Below are positions 8,380 to 17,643 of a stretch of 39,701 bases of DNA, piece by piece. The stretch lies in assembly GCA_934343805.1 (NCBI GenBank), contig CAKRIN010000025.1, positions 1-39,701 of the forward strand, in the 5' to 3' direction. This DNA is from an uncultured Lachnospira sp. GTDB taxonomy: Bacteria > Bacillota > Clostridia > Lachnospirales > Lachnospiraceae. Made by a program: the position numbers and the translations under genes. Each line of letters opens with the position of its first letter. Position 1 is the first letter of the stretch. The notes beneath the pieces were generated by a model, which did not search any database, had not been told where the DNA came from, and saw nothing but the letters and a program-made list of their open reading frames with translations.

Positions 8380-9771
8380 ATGGCAAGTTCACAAAAAGGA
8401 AAGATTGATATGACCACAGGTCGTATCATGAGAAATATTATACTGTTTGCAATACCAATTATTATTGGAAATGTTTTGCAGCAGTTATATACTACGGTTG
8501 ACGCACTTGTAATAGGTAAATACTGTGGTGATACATCTTTAGCTGCGGTAGGAACGAGTTCACAGCCGGTTGAAGTATTATTATGTGTCTTTTTAGGAAT
8601 AGGAACAGGTGTGTCTATTCTTATTTCACAATATACCGGGGCCAGGGAATCGGAAAAGGTTGTTTCAGTATGTGGAACTTCAATAACATTTATATATATT
8701 ATAGGTATTCCGATTGGAATTCTTGGTTGGTTTGCAGCACCGTATATTCTGGAATTCATGAAAGTGCCGCAGGATGTGTGGAATGCCGCATTAATCTATA
8801 CGAGGGTTGTATTCTTAGGTACACTTGGTAATCTGGGGTACAATATGAATGCCGGAATTTTAAGAGGACTTGGAGACAGCAAGGCTTCATTATGGTTTCT
8901 GGTCGTGTCATGTGTTTCTAATATAGTATTTGATTTATTGTTTGTTGCAGGGTTTGGTATGGATGTAGCCGGAGCAGCACTTTCTACAAGTATTGCCATG
9001 TTTATTTCATGGATTGTAAGTATTGTTTATATAAGAAAGAAGTTTCCGGAGATACAGTTTACATTTTTACCGAGAAGATTCTCTGGAACTATGATGAAAG
9101 ATATTCTGGCTATTGGCTTGCCTGTTGGACTTAACAATTCGCTTTATTCATTAGGACATGTAGCATTACAGACCTTTAATAACTCACAGGGGGCTATATT
9201 TATGGCCGGAGGTGCGGTAGCAGGAAGAATTACAGGATGTTCTAACATAGCAATTACCGGATTGTCTTCTGCGGCCACTACATTTTCAGGACAGAATTAT
9301 GGTGCGAAGAAATATGCAAGAATTAAAGAGGGACACTGGCGGATTCCATTGTGTTCAGGTCTGATTACATTAAGTTTTGGCTTGTTTTTCATTATGATAC
9401 ATAAACCTATAATCAGGTTCTTTTCATCGGATGAAATGGTGTTGATGTATGCAAGCAGACATGTTATTGTCATGCTGCTTTCCCAGTGGTTTTATGCTAT
9501 TTTTAACTGTATAATATCTATTGTAAACGGAACCGGAAAGGTGCGTTATACTACAATTGTCAACATTCTTATGCTTTGGGCAGTCAGAATTCCGAGTGCC
9601 TATATTATTAACAGGTATTTTGATGGAACATGGGTAATGTTGTGCTTCCCAATTTCATTCAGCTTTGGAATGTTTGCAATGATAGGTTATTATCTGTTCT
9701 CACCAGCATGGAAGGAAGTTATGAGACTGGCGGGAAAGGAACAAAATGAAGCTGAGAAGAATCTGGCGTAA
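8380..9771 (+). CDS. MATE family multidrug/small-molecule exporter
   Basis: The protein of about 463 residues has about twelve hydrophobic helices in two homologous halves. The N-terminus resembles NorM/DinF-type exporters (IPIIIGNVLQQLYTTVDALV, then GTSSQPVEVLL). These are inner-membrane Na+ or H+ antiporters for organic cations, toxins or metabolites. Two ATGs are adjacent; I chose 8380 because AGGAG ends 6 bases before it, whereas 8377 is too close. The substrate cannot be predicted. The promoter for the next tRNA begins right after its stop. Confidence 0.9.
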   Translation: MASSQKGKIDMTTGRIMRNIILFAIPIIIGNVLQQLYTTVDALVIGKYCGDTSLAAVGTSSQPVEVLLCVFLGIGTGVSILISQYTGARESEKVVSVCGTSITFIYIIGIPIGILGWFAAPYILEFMKVPQDVWNAALIYTRVVFLGTLGNLGYNMNAGILRGLGDSKASLWFLVVSCVSNIVFDLLFVAGFGMDVAGAALSTSIAMFISWIVSIVYIRKKFPEIQFTFLPRRFSGTMMKDILAIGLPVGLNNSLYSLGHVALQTFNNSQGAIFMAGGAVAGRITGCSNIAITGLSSAATTFSGQNYGAKKYARIKEGHWRIPLCSGLITLSFGLFFIMIHKPIIRFFSSDEMVLMYASRHVIVMLLSQWFYAIFNCIISIVNGTGKVRYTTIVNILMLWAVRIPSAYIINRYFDGTWVMLCFPISFSFGMFAMIGYYLFSPAWKEVMRLAGKEQNEAEKNLA

Positions 9772-9773
9772 GG

Positions 9774-9802
9774 TTGACGACATCGTAAGAATATGGTAAT
9801 AT
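9774..9802 (+). promoter_or_regulatory. promoter for tRNA-Leu
   Basis: TTGACG (9774-9779), a 17-base spacer and TAATAT (9797-9802) with an extended TGG before the -10. The tRNA begins about 12 bases after the -10. Confidence 0.7.
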
Positions 9803-9813
9803 AGCACATGTTC

Positions 9814-9895
9814 GCGGATATGGCGGAATTGGCAGACGCGCTAGATTTAGGTTCTAGTGTCAACAGACGTGCAGGTTCAACTCCTGTTATCCGCA
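9814..9895 (+). tRNA. tRNA-Leu (anticodon UAG)
   Basis: The acceptor arm GCGGATA pairs with TATCCGC at 9888-9894, with A9895 as discriminator. The anticodon stem CTAGA/TCTAG encloses the loop TTTAGGT, giving anticodon TAG for CUN leucine codons. There is a long class II variable arm and a T-loop TTCAACT. No CCA is encoded, so it must be added after transcription. Confidence 0.95.
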
Positions 9896-9902
9896 TATTT
9901 TT

Positions 9903-9937
9903 AAGGCTGATGCACTTTTTTGTGTGTCAGCTTTTTT
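9903..9937 (+). terminator. Rho-independent terminator after tRNA-Leu
   Basis: GGCTGATGCAC pairs with GTGTGTCAGC (two G-U pairs) around a T-rich loop, followed by TTTTTT. Confidence 0.7.
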
Positions 9938-9941
9938 AGAT

Positions 9942-9970
9942 TTGGAAAATATCAGATTGTGATGTACAAT
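9942..9970 (+). promoter_or_regulatory. promoter for the aldose-epimerase-like gene
   Basis: TTGGAA, 17 bases, TACAAT; the start codon lies 32 bases after the -10. Confidence 0.5.
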
Positions 9971-10001
9971 TAAAGAAAATGTATCCGGAAAGGAGAATAA
10001 T

Positions 10002-10871
10002 ATGGCAGAGTATATATTAGAAAACAACATTTTAAAAGTCACGGTGGATTCTAAGGGGTGTGAAATAAGAGATGTGTTATGCAAAAATGATAATACACAC
10101 AGAATGTGGAATGCCAATCCGGATGGGTGGAAAAGAGTTGCACCGGTTCTGTTTCCGCTTATTGGGAAATATAAAGATAACAAAAGCATTTATAATGGAA
10201 AAGTATATGAAATGGGTCAGCACGGATTTGCACGAGATATGGAGTTCACACTTGTTAATCATACACACAGTATGCTGGTTATGAGACTTGAATCCGATGA
10301 AAACACTAAAGGAAAATATCCTTTTGATTTTGCATTGGAGCTGGAGTATCACCTTGTTGACAATGAAGTTAAAGAAGTGTACAGAGTAATCAATAAAGAT
10401 AATGTAATGATGCATTTCAGCATAGGTGGTCATCCGGCTTTTGTAACACCAGAGAATGATGCAAGCATGGCTGGCTGCAAGATAAGATTTGATGCAGACA
10501 GAATTATATATCATCTGATAGGAGATTATCAATTAATGTCCAGGGATGAGCATGAGCTGCCATTAGTTAATCATGAATATACAATACAAGAGAACAGTTT
10601 TGAAAAAGATGCATTTATAATTGAAGGTGGTCAGGCAGGAATGGTAAGTCTTGTTAAAAATGATAAGCCTTTTGTTACAGTTAAGTTTGATACGCCTGTA
10701 TTTGGACTGTGGTCATGCAAATCAAAAAATGTTCCATTTGTATGTATAGAGCCGTGGTATGGAAGAACAGATGCCATAGATTTCACAGGAGAACTTAAGG
10801 ACAGGGAATACAGTAATCATCTTGGTGTCGGAGAAGTTTTCGAGAAGACATTTTCAATCTTCTTTTATTGA
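10002..10871 (+). CDS. aldose 1-epimerase family protein (LacX/YeaD-like)
   Basis: The 289-residue product has the GalM-fold landmarks: HGFARD near residue 70, the catalytic-type His segment SIGGHPAFVTP (about residues 140-150), and a C-terminal FVCIEPWYGRTD that supplies the Glu region of this subgroup. The family interconverts alpha and beta anomers of sugars or acts on hexose phosphates; the exact sugar is not readable. AAGGAG sits 8 bases before the ATG. It is a single-gene unit with its own promoter and terminator. Confidence 0.85.
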   Translation: MAEYILENNILKVTVDSKGCEIRDVLCKNDNTHRMWNANPDGWKRVAPVLFPLIGKYKDNKSIYNGKVYEMGQHGFARDMEFTLVNHTHSMLVMRLESDENTKGKYPFDFALELEYHLVDNEVKEVYRVINKDNVMMHFSIGGHPAFVTPENDASMAGCKIRFDADRIIYHLIGDYQLMSRDEHELPLVNHEYTIQENSFEKDAFIIEGGQAGMVSLVKNDKPFVTVKFDTPVFGLWSCKSKNVPFVCIEPWYGRTDAIDFTGELKDREYSNHLGVGEVFEKTFSIFFY

Positions 10872-10907
10872 TAATATTATTGGCATAATAATATAAGTTA
10901 ATATGAG

Positions 10908-10942
10908 AAAAACAGCGCTGTTATGAATACAGCGCTGTTTTT
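10908..10942. terminator. bidirectional terminator
   Basis: A perfect 13-base arm (AAAAACAGCGCTG, 10908-10920) pairs with 10930-10942, with A- and T-runs on either side. It serves the convergent epimerase (plus) and aldehyde dehydrogenase (minus) genes. Confidence 0.9.
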
Positions 10943-10951
10943 GACAAGTAA

Positions 10952-12331
10952 TTACTTTAAAAATATATGTATTAAATTGTCATTTAATTTTGTGTATGGC
11001 TGGTAGCGCATAGGCAGATCGAGCCAGCATTTTTTATCTACAATGCTCTTATAATGTGAAAATGTGTCAAATCCGGCTTTTCCGTGATATGAGCCCATGC
11101 CGCTTTCACCGAATCCGCCAAAGCCCATTTCAGAAGTTGCAAGGTGAATGATTGTATCATTGATACAGCCGCCACCGTAATTGCATCTTGAGGTTACATA
11201 GCGTGCTTCTTTCTTATTCTTAGTGAATATGTACAGAGCAAGCGGATGCATGTGTGCATTAACAGTGCTGACTGCCTCCTCGATAGAGTGAAATGTAAGT
11301 ACAGGCATAAGCGGACCGAATATTTCTTCCTGCATCACAGCGTCGTCAAATGTAACATTATCCATTATCGTAGGTTCAATGCGCAGTGAATCTGCATCTG
11401 ATGTTCCACCAAGAACAACTTTGCTATTATCGATAAGACCGGATATTCTGTTAAAATGCTTTTCGTTAACAATTTTGCCATAATCATTGTTGTTAAGTGG
11501 AAAATCTGTAAACTGCCGCTTTGTTTCGTGGACAAGTTCCTTCACAAGCTGGTCTTTTATACTGTCCTGGGCATATATGTAATCAGGCGCAACACATGTC
11601 TGTCCGCAGTTTAGAAATTTACCGAATACAATTCTTCTGGCAGCAAGTTTTAAGTCTGCAGATTCTGTCACTATACATGGACTTTTTCCACCAAGCTCAA
11701 GTGTGACAGGCGTTAAATATTCTGCCGCTTTACGCATAACTTCTTTTCCTACAGCCTGGCTTCCTGTAAAGAATATGTAATCAAAATGTTCATTAAGCAG
11801 ACAGGTGTTTTCAGATCTCCCGCCAGTTACAACAGATACATAAGCAGGGTCAAATACTTCTTTTATTATGAGGCACATAACATCACTGACATAAGGTGAG
11901 TATGCACTTGGCTTAAGAATCGCAGTGTTTCCCGCAGCAATTGCATCAACAAGGGGTTCCATTGTCAGAAGAAATGGATAATTCCATGGACTCATAATAA
12001 GGACAACTCCGCGTGGGGATGGTTTCTTAAAACTTCTGGAATGAAACTGTGCAATGGGTGTTAGAACATTCTTCTCTTTGCTGAATGTCCGTATGTGCTT
12101 TAGCATATAAGATATCTCACTGAGAGTAAGCCCGACTTCACACATGTAACTTTCAAACTGGCTTTTGCCAAGGTCTTTATAGAGAGCATCAAATATTTCA
12201 TTCTCATGTTTCTTAATTGCCGAATATAGTTTCTTTAAGGCATCAATTCTTACATTTACATCAAGTGTAGTACCTGTAAGAAAGAAATGTCTCTGCGATT
12301 GTACAAGTTTATTGATTTGTGTAGCTTCCAT
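10952..12331 (-). CDS. aldehyde dehydrogenase, class 3-like
   Basis: The 459-residue enzyme oxidises aldehydes with NAD(P)+. It shows SPWNYPF, AGNTAILKPS for cofactor binding, FTGS, the catalytic Glu in TLELGGKSP and the nucleophile Cys in NCGQTCVAPDY. Length and the lack of the usual C-terminal extension fit the membrane-associated/class 3 (fatty-aldehyde-like) branch. I place the start at 12331, where GAGG is 7 bases upstream, rather than 12343. It begins 1 base after the alcohol dehydrogenase stop, so the two are translationally coupled. Together they would interconvert alcohol, aldehyde and acid; the substrate is unknown. Confidence 0.9.
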   Translation of the reverse strand: MEATQINKLVQSQRHFFLTGTTLDVNVRIDALKKLYSAIKKHENEIFDALYKDLGKSQFESYMCEVGLTLSEISYMLKHIRTFSKEKNVLTPIAQFHSRSFKKPSPRGVVLIMSPWNYPFLLTMEPLVDAIAAGNTAILKPSAYSPYVSDVMCLIIKEVFDPAYVSVVTGGRSENTCLLNEHFDYIFFTGSQAVGKEVMRKAAEYLTPVTLELGGKSPCIVTESADLKLAARRIVFGKFLNCGQTCVAPDYIYAQDSIKDQLVKELVHETKRQFTDFPLNNNDYGKIVNEKHFNRISGLIDNSKVVLGGTSDADSLRIEPTIMDNVTFDDAVMQEEIFGPLMPVLTFHSIEEAVSTVNAHMHPLALYIFTKNKKEARYVTSRCNYGGGCINDTIIHLATSEMGFGGFGESGMGSYHGKAGFDTFSHYKSIVDKKCWLDLPMRYQPYTKLNDNLIHIFLK

Positions 12332-12332
12332 A

Positions 12333-13556
12333 TTATACCTCATTTTTAAGTGTATTATTGTTCATAAGTTTATAGTAGAACTGTTCGAGTTCCTTAGCGT
12401 CCATAAGAACCGGAACAGGGTAGAGAGGATTAGCCTCTTTGTCGGCATATCCAGCGAGCTTAGGAATATCTTCCTCTTTAATTCCAGATATTGTATCACT
12501 AATATTAAATCTTGATTTCATATCCTTTACTGCCTGTATAAATGTGTTGGCAGCCTCTTCATCAGACATGCTATCATCAGCGATATTAGCAGCTATAGCA
12601 AGAGCATGCAGCTTTTTATGTATTGTTTTACCATAGCTTTCCAGAAGCATTGGGAGAATAACAGCATTGGCCAGACCATGAGGGACATTGTATTCACCAC
12701 CAAGGGAATGCGCAATTGCATGGACATAGCCGACATACGATTTTGTAAATGCGCAGCCTGCATAATAAGCAGCTTTTAACATATTTTTTCGGGCAGTGAT
12801 ATTAGAGCCATCATTATATGCTGCATCAAGATTGCCAAATATAAGCTCTGTAGCCATAAGTGCATCTTTTCTTGTACCCGGAGTTGTTGAGTTTCCGATG
12901 TAGGCTTCAACGGCATGTGTAAGTGCATCCATTCCGGTAGTCGCAGTAATTGATGCTGGAAGCGAAAGAGTTACCTTAGGATCAAGAACTGCATATCTTG
13001 GAATGAGAGGAAAATCGTTGATAGCGTATTTGTGGCGGGTTTCGGAGTCTACAATTACGGCGGCAAGAGTGGTTTCACTGCCTGTTCCCGCTGTTGTAGG
13101 TATTGCAATCAGCAGGGGAAGCTTTGCGTGAACCTTAAGAATTCCCCCCAGTTTAGATAAAGGAGTATGAGGTCTTGCAACTCTTACACCCACAGCTTTG
13201 GCACAGTCCATGCTTGAACCGCCGCCAAAACCTATTATACAATTGCAACTGTTATTTTTATATAATGTAAATGCTTCTTCTACAGTATCGGTAGTTGGAT
13301 TTGCCACAGTTTTATCATATACATAATAGGTCAGACCGGCTTTTTCGAACTCATTTGTAAGCATAGAGAGAATTCCAAGATTTGCAATTCCAGGATCAGT
13401 TATGATAAGAGGACATTCCTTTTTCTTTTTTTTGAGTATAGAAGGAATATATGATAAAGAACCAATAATTTTAGGCTTTCTGTAAGGAAGAAAAGGCAAT
13501 GCTATCTTAAATACAGTTTGAAAACTTCTGCAGTAAACTTTCTTGAAAATGTTCAT
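12333..13556 (-). CDS. iron-containing alcohol dehydrogenase
   Basis: The product of about 407 residues is a group III dehydrogenase. It shows GFGGGSSMDCAKA for NAD(P) binding, PTTAGTGSE, the metal-site region GMDALTHAVEAYI, and the second metal region HAIAHSLGGEYNVPHG. These reduce aldehydes or oxidise primary alcohols and diols. I chose the ATG at 13556, with AGAGGTG just upstream, over the ATG at 13595, which sits inside the promoter/operator. It is first in the two-gene operon with the aldehyde dehydrogenase. Confidence 0.9.
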   Translation of the reverse strand: MNIFKKVYCRSFQTVFKIALPFLPYRKPKIIGSLSYIPSILKKKKKECPLIITDPGIANLGILSMLTNEFEKAGLTYYVYDKTVANPTTDTVEEAFTLYKNNSCNCIIGFGGGSSMDCAKAVGVRVARPHTPLSKLGGILKVHAKLPLLIAIPTTAGTGSETTLAAVIVDSETRHKYAINDFPLIPRYAVLDPKVTLSLPASITATTGMDALTHAVEAYIGNSTTPGTRKDALMATELIFGNLDAAYNDGSNITARKNMLKAAYYAGCAFTKSYVGYVHAIAHSLGGEYNVPHGLANAVILPMLLESYGKTIHKKLHALAIAANIADDSMSDEEAANTFIQAVKDMKSRFNISDTISGIKEEDIPKLAGYADKEANPLYPVPVLMDAKELEQFYYKLMNNNTLKNEV

Positions 13557-13580
13557 GGTACACCTCTTTTGAATATAGAA

Positions 13581-13624
13581 TAATTTGATTACCAAATTAT
13601 AATCTTAATAATACAGGATGGCAA
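13581..13624 (-). promoter_or_regulatory. promoter with overlapping palindromic operator
   Basis: On the minus strand TTGCCA (13624-13619), 17 bases and TATAAT (13601-13596) form a good promoter. An inverted repeat TAATTTG-N5-CAAATTA (13581-13599) overlaps the end of the -10 and the start site, where a repressor would block initiation. Confidence 0.6.
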
Positions 13625-13640
13625 GATTTTTATATGAAAT

Positions 13641-14588
13641 TTAATCTTGAATCTGCATACCATTGCTGTCCATATGGAAGTCCCGGGTAATAATAAGCTG
13701 TGAGATTGGAACAATTTCATATCCTTCCGACTGCAGGCCTGTTATTACAGATTCAAGTGCATCTGCAGTATATTTGGCACCATTATGCATTAATATTATT
13801 GAACCATTCTTAAGAGATTTGTGGTTGAGGACAGTTTTAATTATATTGTCAGTTCCATAGTCCTTCCAGTCAAGACTGTCAACATCCCATTCAATAGGAT
13901 AAAAATCACATCCATACACAGTGTTAATAAGTGTTGAATTGTAATCTCCATAAGGAGGTCTGAATAAGAAACTGTCATAGCCTGTAATTTCTTTGATTTT
14001 ATCGGCAACATACATAATTTCGTCCTGCTGTTCGCTTACAGACAGCCGGCTCATTTCTTTATGGTTATGGCTGTGATTGCCAAGATCATGTCCCCTGTTA
14101 AAGATTTCAAGGACTTTATCAGGATAGCTGTCCACCCAGCCGCCTGTCATAAAAAAAGTTGTTTTAATATTATATTTATCGAGGATATCAAGAATTCTGA
14201 TGGTATCTTCATCGCCCCAGGCGGCATCAAATGATATGGAAACGTATTTTTTTGATGTATCTGTATCTTTTTTGTGTTCAACATCAACACAATATATTGG
14301 AAGGTTACGGGAGCCTGCGGAGCAGTTTCCGGTAATTGAACCACCACCTATGCCATTTCCATGGTTACCTTTATCAAATGGGAGTACATTACTGGTATCA
14401 TCAGCAGCTGATGAAATTGTTTCATTATTGTTGGCAGATGCATCAGAAGCGTATTGTGGCTGGCAATCTGTCATATCGGAGTTTGACTGGGTTTTTTTGC
14501 GGGTAATCAGGATATTTGTGATAATAATACCAAGAAACAGAAAATATATTGCCAGTATACGGACATGCTTGATTGAATAATGAGACAT
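13641..14588 (-). CDS. membrane-anchored polysaccharide deacetylase (NodB/CE4)
   Basis: The 315-residue protein has an N-terminal anchor (about residues 9-27), a Ser/Asn/Asp-rich linker, then a NodB domain from about residue 115. Metal-dependent CE4 motifs are visible: SFDAAWG with D121, H172 and H176 in NHSHNH, RPPYGDYN, WDVDSLDW, and ILMHNG. FDAAWG in place of TFDDG is a variant I associate with PdaA/PdaB-like Firmicute enzymes. It should remove acetyl groups from peptidoglycan or surface glycans outside the membrane. GTGAGG lies 7 bases before the start. It is a single-gene unit. Confidence 0.9.
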   Translation of the reverse strand: MSHYSIKHVRILAIYFLFLGIIITNILITRKKTQSNSDMTDCQPQYASDASANNNETISSAADDTSNVLPFDKGNHGNGIGGGSITGNCSAGSRNLPIYCVDVEHKKDTDTSKKYVSISFDAAWGDEDTIRILDILDKYNIKTTFFMTGGWVDSYPDKVLEIFNRGHDLGNHSHNHKEMSRLSVSEQQDEIMYVADKIKEITGYDSFLFRPPYGDYNSTLINTVYGCDFYPIEWDVDSLDWKDYGTDNIIKTVLNHKSLKNGSIILMHNGAKYTADALESVITGLQSEGYEIVPISQLIITRDFHMDSNGMQIQD

Positions 14589-14680
14589 ATTAATACCTCA
14601 CGCTGAACTTAATATTAATATATATTTTTATTAAGCCGTTATGCATTTATAAAATAAATAAATGAAGAAAAACATTACTT

Positions 14681-14709
14681 TTGCACACAAAAGCGATAAA
14701 ATGTAGTAT
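14681..14709 (+). promoter_or_regulatory. promoter for glnA
   Basis: TTGCAC, 17 bases, TAGTAT. This leaves a leader of about 55 bases containing one small hairpin (TGGC-AATAA-GCCA). No clear nitrogen operator is visible. Confidence 0.5.
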
Positions 14710-14769
14710 ATTTATAAAAGTTGGCAATAAGCCACAATAAGCATTATATAATAATAACGGAGGTTTCTT

Positions 14770-16104
14770 ATGAGCAGATACACTAAGGACGATATATTCA
14801 GGATGGTAGATGAAGAAGATGTAGAATTTATACGTCTTCAGTTTACAGATATTTTTGGAACACTTAAGAATATTGCAATTACTTCAAGCCAGCTTGAGAA
14901 AGCTCTTGATAACAAATGCATGTTTGATGGTTCTTCGGTCGAAGGTTTTGTAAGAATTGAAGAGTCAGATATGTATCTGTATCCTGACTATGATACATTT
15001 GAAATATTTCCTTGGAGACCACAGCAGGGAAAAGTTGCAAGACTTATCTGCGATGTTTATACACCGGATGGCAAACCTTTTGAAGGAGACCCAAGATGGA
15101 TACTTAAGAAAACTATAAAAGAAGCTGCTGATTTAGGATATCGTTTTGATGTTGGCCCGGAATGTGAGTTTTTCCTGTTCCATACAGACGATAACGGACT
15201 TCCTACAACATTAAGCCATGAGAAGGCTGGATATTTTGATCTTGGACCTAATGATTTAGGTGAAAATATAAGAAGAGATATGGTTCTTACTCTTGAGGAT
15301 ATGGGATTTGAGATTGAAGCATCACACCATGAGGTAGCGCCAGCACAGCATGAAATTGATTTTAAGTATGATGAAGCTTTAAAGACAGCAGATAATATAC
15401 AGACATTTAAGATGACAGTTAAGACTATTGCCAAGAGACATGGATTATATGCTACATTTATGCCAAAGCCAAAGTTTGGAATAAGTGGTTCTGGAATGCA
15501 TATTAATATGTCGCTTGCAACAAAGGATGGCAAGAATATATTTGCAGATGAGAACGGGAAGCTTGGATTGTCAGATGATGCATATCATTTCATAGCAGGT
15601 GTTATGAAACATGCAAGAGGAATGGCTGCTATAACTAATCCACTTGTTAATTCTTATAAGAGACTTGTACCAGGCTATGAGGCACCAGTATATATCGCAT
15701 GGTCGGCCAAGAACAGAAGCCCTCTTATAAGAATTCCTGCATCAAGAGGTAATGGAACAAGAGTTGAATTAAGAAATCCGGATCCAACAGCTAATCCATA
15801 TCTGGCACTTGCACTCTGCCTCGCATCAGGACTTGATGGAATTAAGAATAAGCTTGAGGTTCCTGAAAGTGTAGATTGTAATATATATGAGATGACACCG
15901 GGAGAGAGAAGGGCAGCAGGAATAGAAAGTATGCCGGCAGATCTTAAAGAAGCTGTGGATTGTCTTGTTCAGGATGAATTCTTATGTGGTGTTCTTGGAG
16001 AACATATAACAACTAAATATGTTGAAGCTAAGATGAAAGCGTGGGAGAATTATACAACCAGAGTATCACAGTGGGAAATAGATGAATACCTTTACAAATA
16101 TTGA
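14770..16104 (+). CDS. glnA: type I glutamine synthetase
   Basis: This enzyme makes glutamine from glutamate, ammonia and ATP as a cytoplasmic dodecamer. The 444-residue length fits the GSI-alpha class of Firmicutes, which lacks the long insertion and is not controlled by adenylylation. Visible signatures are FDGSSVEGF, the metal/glutamate region [25 protein letters not shown], and [19 protein letters not shown] with the ATP-site Arg residues. GGAGG lies 7 bases before the ATG. The ANTAR regulator 44 bases downstream is a common clostridial arrangement and suggests nitrogen-linked control through RNA antitermination. Confidence 0.97.
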   Translation: MSRYTKDDIFRMVDEEDVEFIRLQFTDIFGTLKNIAITSSQLEKALDNKCMFDGSSVEGFVRIEESDMYLYPDYDTFEIFPWRPQQGKVARLICDVYTPDGKPFEGDPRWILKKTIKEAADLGYRFDVGPECEFFLFHTDDNGLPTTLSHEKAGYFDLGPNDLGENIRRDMVLTLEDMGFEIEASHHEVAPAQHEIDFKYDEALKTADNIQTFKMTVKTIAKRHGLYATFMPKPKFGISGSGMHINMSLATKDGKNIFADENGKLGLSDDAYHFIAGVMKHARGMAAITNPLVNSYKRLVPGYEAPVYIAWSAKNRSPLIRIPASRGNGTRVELRNPDPTANPYLALALCLASGLDGIKNKLEVPESVDCNIYEMTPGERRAAGIESMPADLKEAVDCLVQDEFLCGVLGEHITTKYVEAKMKAWENYTTRVSQWEIDEYLYKY

Positions 16105-16148
16105 TAAAACATGGTAAATGCGTATGTTAATTGACAAGGAGTGAATAG

Positions 16149-16703
16149 ATGTCCACATTGATTGTAGCATTCCCTAAGCTGGAGGAGGCTAAAGCAGTCA
16201 GGAATCTTTTGATTCACCGAGGTTTTGATGTCGCAGTTCCATGTACAAGTGGAGCACAGGCAATCAATCAGGCAGATTCTTTATCTGATGGAATAATTAT
16301 CTGCGGATATAAACTATCAGATAATATGGTTTATACTGAATTATATGAATACAAACCTAAAAGTTTTGAGATGTTGTTAGTTGCATCACAGAATTTGTGG
16401 GAGGATTGCAAGGACAACGGAATTGTATGCGCAGCAATGCCGATCAAGGTTAACGATCTTGTATCAACAATAGAGATGATGCTTCAGGCGCAGATAAGGC
16501 GCAGAAGGAAACAGAGGTCACAGCCAAGAAAAAGAAGCCCGGAAGAGCAGAAGATAATAGACGACGCAAAGCATCTGCTTATGGAAAGAAATAATATGTC
16601 AGAGCAGGAGGCATTCAGATATATCCAGAAATGCAGTATGGATAGTGGCAATACGATGGTAGAGTCGGCAACAATGGTAATGGGAATATATCAGGATGCA
16701 TAA
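16149..16703 (+). CDS. ANTAR-domain antiterminator/response-regulator-like protein
   Basis: The 184-residue protein has a receiver-like N-terminal half (residues 1-115) and a C-terminal helical ANTAR domain (about 125-180; SPEEQKIIDDAKHLLMERNN, then EAFRYIQK). ANTAR domains bind paired hexaloop hairpins in nascent RNA and block termination. The receiver half lacks the usual acidic pocket and conserved phosphorylatable Asp, so signalling may not use phosphorylation. A basic RRRRKQRSQPRKR linker separates the halves. Position after glnA points to nitrogen control. Confidence 0.85.
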   Translation: MSTLIVAFPKLEEAKAVRNLLIHRGFDVAVPCTSGAQAINQADSLSDGIIICGYKLSDNMVYTELYEYKPKSFEMLLVASQNLWEDCKDNGIVCAAMPIKVNDLVSTIEMMLQAQIRRRRKQRSQPRKRSPEEQKIIDDAKHLLMERNNMSEQEAFRYIQKCSMDSGNTMVESATMVMGIYQDA

Positions 16704-16742
16704 TGAATGTATTATCACAGATATCAGAAAAGGAGACAATGT

Positions 16743-17642
16743 ATGAAGTTTACTAAAATGCATGGAGCAGGAAATGATTACATATATGTAGACTGCACAC
16801 AGTCGGCAATTGATAATCCGTCACAGGCAGCTATAGAATTAAGTGACAGACATTTTGGAATTGGTTCAGATGGGCTTATTCTTATAAAGAAATCAGAGAA
16901 GGCTGATTTCTTTATGGAGATGTATAATGCAGATGGTTCGCAGGGACAAATGTGTGGTAATGGTATAAGATGCGTTGGAAAGTTTGTGTATGATAACGGA
17001 CTTACAGATAAAACGACAGTTACTATTGATACACTTGCAGGAGTTAAGACACTTGAATTAAAGCTTGGCACTGATGGTAAGGTTGAAGCTGCCAGAGTTA
17101 ACATGGGAGCACCTATTCTTGAAGCACAACAGGTTCCTGTTGATACAGAAGGATTGAATGAATATAAAGGCGGCCATATAGAAACAATTGCCGGACAGGT
17201 TGTTAAGAACCCTGTGGTAGATGAGAATATTGTTGTAGATGGAAAAGAATACAAGGTGACAGCAGTTTCAATGGGAAATCCTCATGCTATTGTTTATCTT
17301 GATAAAAATATTGATATTAAGAAATTTGACATTGAAAAAATCGGACCTTTCTTTGAAAACCACAAAGCATTTCCAGAAAGAATCAATACAGAATTCATAC
17401 AGGTTGTGGATAAGAATAATCTTAATATGCGTGTATGGGAGAGAGGTTCTGGGGAGACACTTGCATGTGGTACAGGTGCATGTGCTAGTCTTGTTGCAAC
17501 TGTTCTTAATGGAATGTGCGACACTACAGCATCACTTCATCTTCTTGGAGGCGACTTAAAGATTACATGGGATAAGGATGAAAATACCGTGTATCTTGAA
17601 GGACCTGCAAAGACAGTATTTACAGGGGAGGTAGACATTTAA
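16743..17642 (+). CDS. dapF: diaminopimelate epimerase
   Basis: DapF converts LL- to meso-diaminopimelate for lysine and peptidoglycan synthesis. The 299-residue protein starts KFTKMHGAGNDY and contains both catalytic Cys segments, MCGNGIRC and ETLACGTGAC. At about 299 residues it is slightly longer than the usual 275-285. I chose the ATG at 16743, with AGGAGA 6 bases upstream, over the in-frame ATG at 16707. It ends one base before fchA. Confidence 0.96.
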   Translation: MKFTKMHGAGNDYIYVDCTQSAIDNPSQAAIELSDRHFGIGSDGLILIKKSEKADFFMEMYNADGSQGQMCGNGIRCVGKFVYDNGLTDKTTVTIDTLAGVKTLELKLGTDGKVEAARVNMGAPILEAQQVPVDTEGLNEYKGGHIETIAGQVVKNPVVDENIVVDGKEYKVTAVSMGNPHAIVYLDKNIDIKKFDIEKIGPFFENHKAFPERINTEFIQVVDKNNLNMRVWERGSGETLACGTGACASLVATVLNGMCDTTASLHLLGGDLKITWDKDENTVYLEGPAKTVFTGEVDI

Positions 17643-17643
17643 C

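Noticed and set aside
14710..14769. ANTAR dual-hairpin target in the glnA leader
   Set aside because: Only one short hairpin with a 5-base loop is visible; the paired hexaloop pattern and a following terminator are missing.
15057..15533. long antisense open frame over glnA, and similar ones over dapF, fchA and folD
   Set aside because: They lie fully inside well-supported genes on the other strand, lack ribosome sites and have Ser/Ile/Pro-rich composition typical of shadow frames.
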